A stretch of DNA of 64,000 nucleotides. Source: Chlorops oryzae. Taxonomy: Eukaryota > Arthropoda > Insecta > Diptera > Chloropidae. Below, one piece after another: positions 18,802 through 28,376 of the stretch. The notes under the pieces were generated by a model. It did not search any database. It worked only from the letters and a program-made list of their open reading frames with translations, and had not been told where the DNA came from. The stretch is taken from the NCBI GenBank assembly GCA_020466095.1, contig CM035807.1:58623037-58687036 (forward strand), given 5' to 3'. The position numbers and the translations under genes were made by a program. Position 1 is the first letter of the stretch. Every line of letters starts with the position of its first letter.

Positions 18802-21800
18802 ATGCCATCGACGCGCCGATCAAACGTGGAAGAACTACGACAACGATGCAGAGAGCTGAATTTACCGTCGTCAGGTAAACGCCAAGAACTCATCGAAAGA
18901 CTTGAGGGGCATGCGGATTTGTTCCACAGTCTTGAGGAGAATTCAGAGGGAACTTTGCGGAAGCGGTTGGACGAATTGGAAAGATCACTACGAGAGGTAC
19001 AAGAGCGTCAATTTGTACCTGAGCAAATGTCTTCTCCACGAAACCAACTGGGTCTTCAAGAAGGTTCTCTCGAACGGAACACGAATCAGTTTATGCCAGC
19101 AAAGGGAACGGCATCGCCAATTAGCTCCGTTACAGGCATCGGTACATCGACATGGGGTACGAGCACACGCACACCATCGTACGTTATTTCATCGTCGGTC
19201 GAACATCATGCAAATCCGAGCGCTAGAAGGGTGACGTCATCATCATCGGGCACACTCATCGCTGGAATGCCAGATGTTCGATGCAACGTCTCGTCGAACA
19301 TGAAGGCATACATGCCTTCGCAACGCAACCATATGTTTGAGATCGTAGATGCTCTCGGGGAAAATGTCACAAATGGTTTGCTCTCTCAATGTACACAAAC
19401 CGTGAGTATGACTACGCCGTCTAATACTAATACATATACGTCTTACTCGAAGCACAATGCGCATTTGTATCAACATGCAACACACGGTCAGCAAGCAGCA
19501 ACATTCGGTTGTCAACATGTTGATTGGGCGCCGTACCCTACAGTATCTGAGCAGCATACTCCGTTCAACAGTCATGTTGTCACAGATCGACATGAGGCGT
19601 CGCTCGGCAACATCGAATTTATGAAAGCTATTTTACCCGAATTTGACCCATCATCGGACACATCAATCGATATAAGGCAATTTATTCAGCGGGTCGAAAC
19701 CTTAAAACAGGCGTATAGATGGAACGACCAATCGGTAATTTTTTGTGTTCAGCAGAAGTTGCGTGGCCCAGCGAAATATTGGGTAGACTCTTTGATGGAA
19801 GTTTGCTTTACGTGGAACGAGTTCGCCAATAAATTATTACACGATTTCCCATCGTTGGAAGATGAAGTCGACATTCACATCAAAATGTCTCGAACACAAC
19901 GCGCAGGTAACGAGACTCCTGTAGAGTATTTCTACAGAATGCTGTCTTACGGGAAAAGAGGACTCACCGAAGCGGCGATAGTTCGACATGTTATAAACGG
20001 AATGCGAGACAACGATTTGAAGAAAGCTATTTCAAAGGTGTATAGCACATGCAACGAACTTTTGCGCGATATTACCGTCTATTGTAAATATAACGAAATA
20101 AAAAAACAATCGACTGCGACAAACAACCCGAGTACAAATGAGAAATCAAATAAAACAGATGTCCATAATGGTGCGGAAGCAAACAAATCAAAGCAAACGA
20201 AGTCGGAAATTACGTGCTACAATTGTAAGAAACAAGGACACATTTCGGTTAACTGTCCTTTACCACAACGTAAGCAGCGATGTTCAAAATGCAATAAAAC
20301 TGGTCATGAAGCGAGTTATTGCAAAAGTGACCAGAAACTCATAGCTAAAGTGGATGCGGTGAAATCACGAGAAGTACCACCAGTGCTAAAAGCGATTCAA
20401 CTCTTTGGTCAGCAATATCAAGGGTTCATCGACACGGGAAGCGATTGTTCTCTTATTTCGGAGTCCATGGTGCCTGAAGATATCACTCAGAAGGCATGTG
20501 TGAAAAAACTTTGTGGATTTGGTGGTGCAACCGTGACCAGCGACAGGGCGATTGAAGCTAATCTAGGAATCGACGGTCAAGAGCTCTCGGCAACACTTTT
20601 AGTGGTTCCGGACGAAATGATGACACACCCACTATTAATCGGAAGAGACGTTATCTGTCAGGACAATTGTATTTTGGCAATTGACTCAGGCGTGGTGAAA
20701 GAGATGACGATTCGGAACAAAAGTTTCAATGTGGGCGAAAACCTTAATCCCGAAGATCGAGAACGGGTGTGGGCAGTCATAAGGGAATTCGAAAGCTGTT
20801 TTGCAAAGGATTTGTCGACTCTTGGTCGTTGTAAGACCACGGAAATGGAAATCATGGTCAGGACGGATGAACCAATTGTTGGCAAACGCTACATGGTACC
20901 ATTGATGAAGCGTCCGGTTTTGTCGGCGATTGTGGACAATCTTCTGAAGCACCAAATTATTCGACCCAGCATATCGCCTCATGCAGCTCCTGTGGTTTTG
21001 GTGAAGAAGAGCAACAACGAAGATCGAATGTGCGTCGACTACCGTGCGCTGAATGCGGTAACCATCAAGAAGCAGTTTCCGATGCCGGTCGTTGAGGAGC
21101 AGTTGGCTAAATTATCTGGAGGGTCCGTTTTTACGACGCTGGACATGACGGGAGGATACTACCAAATACCACTCAGTGAAAGCAGTAAGAAATACACGGC
21201 ATTCTTAACGCCAGACGGGCTGTTTGAGCATAATGTTATGCCATTTGGACTTGTCAATGCGCCAATGGTGTTTCAGGAGATGGTGGTCAGACTAATTCGA
21301 GGTTTAACTCATAAGGACAAAATCATTAGCTATGTGGACGAAGTGATCATCGCAACTAAAACCGCAGTCGAAGGGGTGCAGGTCCTAACCGAATTTTTGG
21401 CAGCATTGCAAAGGGAAGGATTGACACTGAGACCGTCTAAATGCGTTTTCATGACGGATAGGGTTAAATTTCTCGGACACATTGTGAGCGGAGAAGGAAT
21501 ACAGCCGGGTGAAGAAAAGATCAAAAGTATTGTCGAATTCGCAAAACCAAGAAACGTGACAGAAGTTAGGCAATTCCTGGGCCTCACCGGATTTTTCCGT
21601 CGATTCATCGCGAAATACGGGCATATAACAAAACCGTTGACAAACTTGTTGAGGAAAAACGTGTCTTTTTCATGGGCTGAGGAGCATGATGTCGCGCTGC
21701 AGACGTTAAAGGAAATCCTATCAACGAAGCCTGTTCTCACCATTTTCGATCCAACAAAGAACCAGGAGGTCCACACGGACGCAAGCTCGATTGGTATGGC

Positions 21801-23502
21801 GTGTGTGATGCTTCAACAGGAGGATGAAGGAATGAAAGCCGTGCAATTTTACAGTCGACAGTGTAGTGCAACAGAGGCTAATTACGCGAGCCACGAGCTT
21901 GAAGTCCTTGCGATCGTCGAGACATTGGAGCGTTTCCGGATATTTCTCTTGGGTAAACCGTTTGTGGTGATTACGGATTGTAATGCTGTGGCAACTACAA
22001 AATCGAACACTCAGCTGCGTCCTCGAATTGCCAGGTGGTGGTTACGACTCCAAGAGTTTGATTTCACGTGTATCCATCGAGCGGGAACAAAAATGCAACA
22101 TGTGGATTCACTCAGTAGGGCGCCGAATGAACCGCCGTCGCAGACAGATACAGTAGCGGAATGCGTTCTCCGGGTCAAACAGACGGATGAAACCATGGAT
22201 TGGATTTATGCGATGCAGGTCCAGGATAAGAAGCTACGCGAAATCATAAATATTCTGGAAAGACAAGGTGCTGTGGACGATACGGTAGCTAAGCAGATTC
22301 AAACCGATTACGAAATGCAGGATAGTCGACTCTATCGGAAGGTTAATAACCACCGAAAATTAGTGATACCGAGCTCGATCCGATGGCGTATCACCAAAGC
22401 ATGCCACGACGACGTAGGCCACTTCGCATTGGAGAAGACAATTGACCGCATTAACCGTTATTTTTGGTTCCCCCGGATACGGAGATACGTAAAATCCTAC
22501 ATAAGCGGATGCGAGGAATGCTGCTATAATAAGCATAAAGGCGGTAAGGTAGAGAGCCAAATGCACGTTCAAGACGTATTACCCATACCATTTCGGAATC
22601 TGAACATCGACCATTTGGGGCCTTTCCCAAAAAGCAAAAAGGGAAATTACTACGTCCTGGTCATTGTATGCGGATTTAGTAAATACGTCTGGTTAAAGGC
22701 GCTGCGAAACACCAAGACAGAGCCCGTCATCAAAACTATGGAGGAACTGATGGCAATCTTTGGGCAACCTCGATGTATCACCTCAGACCGTGGAACGGCT
22801 TTTACGTCAAAACTATTTGCGGCTTTTACTTCAAAGCACGGTATTCAACATGTCAAAACAGCTGTGCGAACACCGAGAGCCAACGGCCAGGCTGAGCGCG
22901 TAAATAAAACGCTTCTCACGGCTCTTAAATGCTTAGTCACCGATGAGAGAGATTGGGATAGTCATCTGCTTAACATCCAGTGGAGTCTAAATTCCCAACG
23001 CCATGATGTTACGAAGTTCTCTCCAAACGAGCTTATATTTCATTTTAACCCACGGGACGTCTCTTGCAATCGCATAATCCAGGCTCTACATGACGACTCA
23101 AATACGGGAGCAGATGTCGAAATAAAACGTAACGAAGCGGCAGAAAACATCAGAGTCGAGAGATGCAAGTGGAAACAGAGGTATGATCAACGACATCAGC
23201 GGCCACGGGTCTATGAAGAAGGAGATCTAGTCGTTCTTGATCATGTCCCACTAGCCACCGGACAGTCGAATAAGCTCCAGCCGGCGTATAAGGGACCGTA
23301 TATAATAACAAAAGTACTCAAATTCGATCGTTATATCGTCGAGGATTTTCCTGACGCATCTGTAACCCAGCGACGGTATAGCAACGTGGTAAGCGCCGAC
23401 CATCTTAAACCTTGGTGCACTTCCAGCCCCGATCTTGATGAAGATTCAGCCGACGACGATTCGGCAGATGAGGCCGAAATGTCAGGAGAGGCCGAGCTGT
23501 GA
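18802..23502 (+). CDS. Gag-Pol polyprotein of gypsy element, 1566 codons, single ORF
   Basis: Domain order: SAP-like motif at residues ~8-36 (VEELRQRCRELNLPSSGKRQ), helical stretch, retrotransposon-gag capsid region ~270-430, two zinc knuckles from Cys472 (CYNCKKQGHISVNC, CSKCNKTGHEASYC), aspartic protease at 544 (DTGSD), RT ~690-870, RNase H from Asp993, integrase zinc region from His1202 and catalytic core Asp1270, Asp1329, Glu1365 (D,D35E). There is no frameshift between gag and pol. The RT catalytic box reads YVDE (844-847) rather than YVDD. The stop codon TGA lies inside the 3' LTR (23500-23502). No env gene. The start is the first ATG after the leader, at 18802. Confidence 0.95.
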   Translation: MPSTRRSNVEELRQRCRELNLPSSGKRQELIERLEGHADLFHSLEENSEGTLRKRLDELERSLREVQERQFVPEQMSSPRNQLGLQEGSLERNTNQFMPAKGTASPISSVTGIGTSTWGTSTRTPSYVISSSVEHHANPSARRVTSSSSGTLIAGMPDVRCNVSSNMKAYMPSQRNHMFEIVDALGENVTNGLLSQCTQTVSMTTPSNTNTYTSYSKHNAHLYQHATHGQQAATFGCQHVDWAPYPTVSEQHTPFNSHVVTDRHEASLGNIEFMKAILPEFDPSSDTSIDIRQFIQRVETLKQAYRWNDQSVIFCVQQKLRGPAKYWVDSLMEVCFTWNEFANKLLHDFPSLEDEVDIHIKMSRTQRAGNETPVEYFYRMLSYGKRGLTEAAIVRHVINGMRDNDLKKAISKVYSTCNELLRDITVYCKYNEIKKQSTATNNPSTNEKSNKTDVHNGAEANKSKQTKSEITCYNCKKQGHISVNCPLPQRKQRCSKCNKTGHEASYCKSDQKLIAKVDAVKSREVPPVLKAIQLFGQQYQGFIDTGSDCSLISESMVPEDITQKACVKKLCGFGGATVTSDRAIEANLGIDGQELSATLLVVPDEMMTHPLLIGRDVICQDNCILAIDSGVVKEMTIRNKSFNVGENLNPEDRERVWAVIREFESCFAKDLSTLGRCKTTEMEIMVRTDEPIVGKRYMVPLMKRPVLSAIVDNLLKHQIIRPSISPHAAPVVLVKKSNNEDRMCVDYRALNAVTIKKQFPMPVVEEQLAKLSGGSVFTTLDMTGGYYQIPLSESSKKYTAFLTPDGLFEHNVMPFGLVNAPMVFQEMVVRLIRGLTHKDKIISYVDEVIIATKTAVEGVQVLTEFLAALQREGLTLRPSKCVFMTDRVKFLGHIVSGEGIQPGEEKIKSIVEFAKPRNVTEVRQFLGLTGFFRRFIAKYGHITKPLTNLLRKNVSFSWAEEHDVALQTLKEILSTKPVLTIFDPTKNQEVHTDASSIGMACVMLQQEDEGMKAVQFYSRQCSATEANYASHELEVLAIVETLERFRIFLLGKPFVVITDCNAVATTKSNTQLRPRIARWWLRLQEFDFTCIHRAGTKMQHVDSLSRAPNEPPSQTDTVAECVLRVKQTDETMDWIYAMQVQDKKLREIINILERQGAVDDTVAKQIQTDYEMQDSRLYRKVNNHRKLVIPSSIRWRITKACHDDVGHFALEKTIDRINRYFWFPRIRRYVKSYISGCEECCYNKHKGGKVESQMHVQDVLPIPFRNLNIDHLGPFPKSKKGNYYVLVIVCGFSKYVWLKALRNTKTEPVIKTMEELMAIFGQPRCITSDRGTAFTSKLFAAFTSKHGIQHVKTAVRTPRANGQAERVNKTLLTALKCLVTDERDWDSHLLNIQWSLNSQRHDVTKFSPNELIFHFNPRDVSCNRIIQALHDDSNTGADVEIKRNEAAENIRVERCKWKQRYDQRHQRPRVYEEGDLVVLDHVPLATGQSNKLQPAYKGPYIITKVLKFDRYIVEDFPDASVTQRRYSNVVSADHLKPWCTSSPDLDEDSADDDSADEAEMSGEAEL

Positions 23503-23771
23503 CCGATAACAGTGTAACGAATAATCGCAGAATCAGACTATCGTGCTAGATAGGTATCGAGCAACCCTAAGAAGAAGAAGAAGAAGCAACACGACGAGTG
23601 AGACAAGTCGAAATCGGAGTTCGCGACTCTAATCCGTTTAATTGAAATATTTGAAAGTTTAATTTTTGTCAGTTTAAAGAATTTGTTTGAGTTTATTTAT
23701 TTTATTTTTTTTTGTTCGTTTAATAAAGACTGTTAATTAAATCGCGCGTTGATAAAAGTTAATACTTTACA
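23498..23771 (+). repeat. 3' LTR of gypsy element
   Basis: 274 bp, identical to the 5' LTR except for one extra T. It includes the gag-pol stop codon in its first five bases and the polyadenylation signal at 23722-23727. A polypurine-type tract (AGGAGAGGCCGAG) immediately precedes it. Confidence 0.95.
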
Positions 23772-24018
23772 AATGCAATATTGAAAAAGAAAATTTCAGA
23801 CTACACACATCTGCATTTAGCTTGCAGTTTAATTTCATGTTTAAAGAATAGATTCAAAAAAGTGTTTACACAGGTGAGCAATAAGTGTTTGCATAAGAAA
23901 TGACATTAAGCGATCAACGCTGTTAAAGTAAATTGATAGGAAGTAACGAGCTCATTCTTTTGAAGAAAGGAAATCAGAGCTAAAATTTCAAAGACAGGTC
24001 GACAGAAATATAGAAAAT

Positions 24019-24465
24019 GTATGATTTAAATGCAACCCTGTGAGTCCGATTACTTGTAATTAGCGTATGCGTTCAAGTAGTGAAAGTAATCCAAAGTACT
24101 TCTTTTTTCTCTACATGTGTTTGATAAAGGAAATTTGCTTGCTGCTTTAGAGCGTAGAGCCCTTTAGATTTAACACATATCAATGGAAACATATTGATAA
24201 TGGCGTAGAGTAGGTCCGGTTCTAGTGAGTCGTGTTTTTCCTAATACTATCCAGCCTGGTCACAAGCTAAATCACTTATTGCTTACAAAAAATACAAAAT
24301 TTTGGGGGCTAACATCACGCCGTAAAAAGGACCTCCTTGCAAAAACCAAACTATCTGAACGATGTTTTTTTCTAAACCGGCACAAAACAGCACACATCGA
24401 GCACATCCCAGCACAAATTTCAAAAACAATAAATTTTATAAAGTGGGGGCTAACTTTACGCACAT
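24019..24465 (+). mobile_element. Terminal repeat copy B of the unknown TIR element
   Basis: Matches copy A (2924-3371) at high identity and in the same orientation. Ends ...GGGGGCTAACTTTACGCACAT, then the 9-bp GTTTCAATC (24466-24474) in the copia 3' half. Upstream similarity to 18172-18420 continues to about 23938, unlike copy A. Confidence 0.75.
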
Positions 24466-25966
24466 GTTTCAATCGGCAAATGAAGTTTTGAATTCAGTTA
24501 TTGAAACACCAAACACGGTGTCGGAAGCGCTGAATTCGGATAAAGCGGAGTATTGGAAACAAGCGATGAAGGCAGAATATGATTCTCTGGTGACCAACGA
24601 GACTTGGGAACTAGTAAAGAAGCCGAGCGGAAATGACGTCATAGGATCCAGATGGGTATTTGCGGTAAAAACAAAGGCTGATGGTTCTGTCGACAAATAC
24701 AAAGCGAGGCTCGAAGATTAAGGATGTTCCCAAAAGTGCAGCGTATATTATTTTGGAACGTATTCTCCGGTGGTGAGGCATTCAACTATAAGGCTTTTGT
24801 TGGTACTGGCAATGAAAAACAGGTTGTTAGTACACCATGTAGACATCGTGGCGGCGTACTTGAACAGTGATCTCTCTGAAAACGTCTATATGCGGCAGCC
24901 GGTTGGTTTTGAGGACAGTCAACATCCAGAGAATGTTTGTAAGCTCAAAAAGCGTTATACGCCTAAAACAGTCTGGCAGAGAGTGGAACAAAAAAGTAAC
25001 GGAAATTCTGCTTTTTATGGGTTTTCGACAATGTAAATCCGACATTTGTGTATAGTTTAAACGTGAGAAAAGCAGACTTAGCTTCATAGCATATATGTGG
25101 ATGACATGATGCTGGCAGCTTTAACGAAAAAAGAAGTGGATGGTAGTATATCTCAAATCAACCGTTACGTAAAGGCATGGGGTACGGAGTTCGAAAGAGA
25201 GGATGTTTTGGGATCTATTAAAATACATCAGAAGCAGTACACTGAAGAGCTGTTTAAACATTGGAAAATGCAGAATTGTAAACCTGCAGCTACTCCATGG
25301 GCATATGGGACCGTTCTGCATAAGTGTGAAAAGCAGTGCAATGGGCTGGAGGTCAAAGAGTACCAAAGTCTGATCGGAGGACTCATGTACCTAGCGGTTA
25401 TTTCAAGGCCGGACATTGCAGACTTGGTCTCGAAATAATCTCAATTTTGTTCGCATCCTTATAAAGAGCACCATCAACCAGCAAAACATTTGTTGCGATA
25501 TCTACGGGGAAACCCAAAAGGTATTATTGCTTACTGCAATAATCAGGAAGATTTGATTTCGTTTACAGATGCCGATAGGGGTTGTAAAACACACGATCGT
25601 AAATCCTACACTGGCTTTGTAAATTTTCTGGCTGGCAGAGAAATAGGATGGGAGTCCAAAAAACAACCGATAATCGAATTAAGTTCTATGGAGGCAGAAT
25701 ATGTGGCAGTATGTCAAGAAGCCAAAGAAGTTGCATTTTTACGAAGTTTGCTCTCAGAGTTGGGGTTTAAGGAGTATTTGGAAAAGCCTACACCAGTTTA
25801 CTGTGACAACCAAGGGGCCCAATTCTTGGTTAAAAATCCTACAGTGCAAAAGCGTAGCAAACATATTGACATCAGGTTTCACTACGTCCGTGAAAAGTAC
25901 AATGACGGCAGCTTGGATATTATATTATATACGTCTCACCTGGAGAAAATGCTGCTGATATTTTGA
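24466..25966 (+). pseudogene. 3' half of the copia element: RT and RNase H, degenerate
   Basis: Begins at FQSANEVLN in the linker, then the RT start (AEYWKQAMKAEYDSLVTNET, GSRWVFAVKTKADGSVDKYK), palm (VHHVDIVAAYLNSDLSENVY), catalytic YVDDM at about 25091, thumb (YQSLIGGLMYLAVISRPDIA) and RNase H (SFTDADRG, ELSSMEAEYVA, VYCDNQGA, KHIDIRFHYVREKY). These are the RVT_2 and Ty1/copia RNase H signatures. Stops and frameshifts at about 24720, 25035 and 25437 split it. It is the continuation of the minus-strand piece at 3381-4433. Confidence 0.88.
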
Positions 25967-26076
25967 CGAAGCCACTTGGAAAAAATTTTAATATTAAAGC
26001 ATGTCAACTTCTTAAAATGATTTTTGAATAATTTGTCATTTGTGAATTAGATAAAATTTTTGTAAAATGCTCTTGG

Positions 26077-26215
26077 GTTGAGGCGGACTTTCTTGGTGTT
26101 GGCAACTCTACAACCCAATAGCATTATCATATGTTTTAGACATTTATTGAGTTTCTCTTGATCGCATACTCACTCTTGTAAAAACCGTTGTACATATCGC
26201 ACGCAATAAAATCTA
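26077..26215 (+). repeat. Copia polypurine tract and 3' LTR start
   Basis: GGTTGAGGCGGAC at 26077-26089 resembles a copia polypurine tract; TGTTGGCAACTCTACAACCC from 26097 has the TGTTGG start usual for copia LTRs. AATAAA lies at about 26204. The LTR 3' end is not defined because no second copy is present. Confidence 0.5.
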
Positions 26216-26229
26216 CTGTACTAATAAAA

Positions 26230-26949
26230 ATAAATTTTTTTGCGATTTCTCTGTCAGCTACTAATTGAAATAGGGGCGCAAAAATTATTTTTCTTGCAGA
26301 ATCTCGCTCAAGTCGTTGAGCTACAAATGTTTTCAGTCATATTTTGTTAATAAAAAATTTTTGTATAGTCTTTTAATATGTGATAATGCGGGGAATAGCT
26401 AAATCGGGTTTGAGGGTGGGCTCCTAATTGAAATAGGGGCGCAAAAATTACTTTTTTTCCGCTATGGTGCAGCAAGAAAATAGCAAACAAATTTCGGTCC
26501 ACTAATTTTTCAATTCCACGCCCATTTAATGCTTTTTTGAGGGTGGTAGTGCTAACTTGACTGTCAAGTTAGCATTACCAGGAGTTATTATTAAAAACCG
26601 AAGAGCTAAAAAAATTTTTTCTACAACAAATTTACAAGAAATTAGCAAAAAATTATAAGCTTGTTTTGAATTTTAAATTTCGAAGTGGTAGTGCTAACTT
26701 CATATACATTTTTTCGAGCTACACGCAACGCAATAATGTGGGTGGTCCACCGGGTTTTGTTTTATAACACACAGACACACAGATACAAAGCGCAATTTAT
26801 TGTGGAAAATATTTAATGGACACATGTACTAAGTATTTTTGCTTATAAAGAAACCTTCGCTCTTAGTCTCACAAGTTTTACGCCACTGAAAAATTCCCCA
26901 GTTGAAATATTCAGAGAGACCTAGGTTATTATATACGCTAGTTTCTTAC
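26230..26949. other. Repeat-rich non-coding stretch beside the Atg2 exons
   Basis: CTAATTGAAATAGGGGCGCA occurs at 26261 and 26434 (173 apart). GTGCTAACTTGAC-TGT-CAAGTTAGCA at about 26548 forms a hairpin, and GTGGTAGTGCTAACTT recurs at 26691. A short ACACAGACACACAGA run is at 26767. It is probably an unclassified repeat within an Atg2 intron; 26949-26940 is the intron's 5' splice site. Confidence 0.45.
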
Positions 26950-27995
26950 CTTTTTTTGATGAGACATAACTATTCGTTGACTCCTGCCTTGGAAAACCTC
27001 ATCAATGTTCATTTTTGTTGATGTTCCAGATATTTTTAGGAGCAATACATTTTCATTTCTCTGTTGAATTCCTTCCAGCACGATAGGGGATAGAAAGACA
27101 AATATGTGATTTCTTTGCGCCAGAGATAACATTGTTTTTTCCCCAAATTTGTCTTCCCACTCATTGAAAAAGTTATTACACAACTCCGACAAAGTGCTTT
27201 TTTTCGACGTAAAGCTGCTGTCAGTTGTAATATCTTCGTGTAGCACATGTAAAGCACAACATGCAATTCGTATATTGAATTTGAAAATATCACCGCATGA
27301 TATTACACTTCCCAGTTTTTGTTGCTCAGCTCGTGAAGACCGTGTCATGCTACTTTCATTCGAATTGTTCTCAGCAGATTCTGCCCACATTAGGCTTTCA
27401 TTGAGAGCTCCTTCAAAGAAAGGTTTTTCGGTTTCACATTTCTCTATTTTTCTCTTAAAGGCCATCTCTTTCGAATTTTGCATTTGAGGCTCTTCTGCGC
27501 AATAAGAATCCCAGAAACTTAAAACAATATGCATTTGGCGTGGTGTTAGCATTGAGTGAATAGCACCGAGTTCAAGATCCAGTAGGATTTTCGGCCCATT
27601 TATTTCATCAAGCTGTTTCACTTGAATGATTACTTTTTGTATACCCTTAACTTCAAGAAAGGGAATTAACGAATCTGTCATATGATTTGGATTCGGAGGT
27701 AAGAGTAAAGCACAACACTCATTTATATTTTTCGAGTATTCTTCCGTAAACATTTTAATACCATTACATTCCACGCTATGTTTTGCAAAAGTTGGTAAAA
27801 GATGAATTTGTTGATGCTTTATGTTCTTTTTTTCTTCGCCTTCAGAATGTGGCGAATGGAATTTAACTCCACTTTCATTTTTATAATAAAAGTCTTTAAT
27901 TTCCGTATGTAAACACAGATATGCTCCATTATGTTTTACATATTTCTCCAGTCTGATAAAGGTATTGGTAAACTTTGCCGTAATACGATTAAGAA
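26950..27995 (-). CDS. Atg2: Atg2 coding exon (downstream of the two)
   Basis: Reads on the minus strand from VLNRITAKFTNTFIRLEK to SHQKK, about 349 codons, fully open. ATG2 is a large chorein-type lipid transfer protein that bridges ER and growing autophagosome. Conserved-looking stretches include AKFTNTFIRLE, VIIQVKQLDEINGPKILLDL and LGAIHSMLTPRQMHIVLSFW, matching the N-terminal third of ATG2 from memory of the family. The acceptor is TTTTTATAG at 27996 and the donor is AAAAAG|GTAAGA at 26950/26949. The preceding exon joins in frame (328 + 1046 bases = 458 whole codons). The next exons are not found to the left within the window. Confidence 0.85.
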
Positions 27996-28048
27996 CTATA
28001 AAAATCAAAATAAATATAAAACAAACCACACTGAAATAAAAAACTTGC
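27996..28048 (-). other. 53-bp GC-AG intron of Atg2
   Basis: The donor is ACG|GCAAGT (28049/28048) and the acceptor TTTTTATAG|TT. The only GT nearby (CAGTGTGG) would leave too short an intron and insert residues not expected in ATG2. GC donors are a small minority class that otherwise keep a strong consensus, as here. Confidence 0.8.
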
Positions 28049-28376
28049 CGTTGTCGATAGTCTCAGCAAACTTTTCTAGACCGTCAATTGCTTGTACCGT
28101 TGAGTGAGAATATTTTTCAGTAATTTCCAGATCTTGTTTAAAACATTCTTCGGCAAGCTGCATTGAACTACTTAAGGAGCACCACATAGACTCCACCATA
28201 GATGCGCCATTACTATGGCGTTGAATAGGTTGCAAACGAATAACTAAATTGGTTATTTCAATAGAGCTATTATTGATCATCAAAGCATTCCAAGGCACTG
28301 TAACAATAAGTTCTCCTATATGCCCCCCTACTACTTTGATACCCCAACCTTGACTATGTAGGAGTTCATTTAAAGC
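28049..28376 (-). CDS. Atg2: Atg2 coding exon (upstream of the two)
   Basis: About 109 codons from ALNELLHSQGWGIKVVGGHI through ELIVTVPWNALMINNSSIEI to GLEKFAETIDN. GGHIGEL, TVPWNAL and SSSMQLAEECF are hallmark positions of the ATG2 N-terminal region right after the chorein start. The acceptor is a good pyrimidine tract, TTTTCTTATTTCAG at 28377, in phase 0. The chorein-start exon (residues before ALNEL) should lie further right but was not found within the window. Intact reading, correct splicing and phase favour a living gene with very long repeat-filled introns; a duplicated gene fragment is the alternative. Confidence 0.87.

Larger units (their letters stand above)
18421..23771 (+). mobile_element. 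Full-length young Ty3/gypsy LTR retrotransposon
   Basis: LTRs at 18421-18693 and 23498-23771 start TGTGACCG and end TTTACA; they differ only by one T in a poly-T run. AATG flanks both sides (18417-18420 and 23772-23775), a 4-bp target duplication. One ORF spans almost the whole interior. The near-identical LTRs show a very recent insertion, into a copy of the terminal-repeat unit. Confidence 0.96.
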
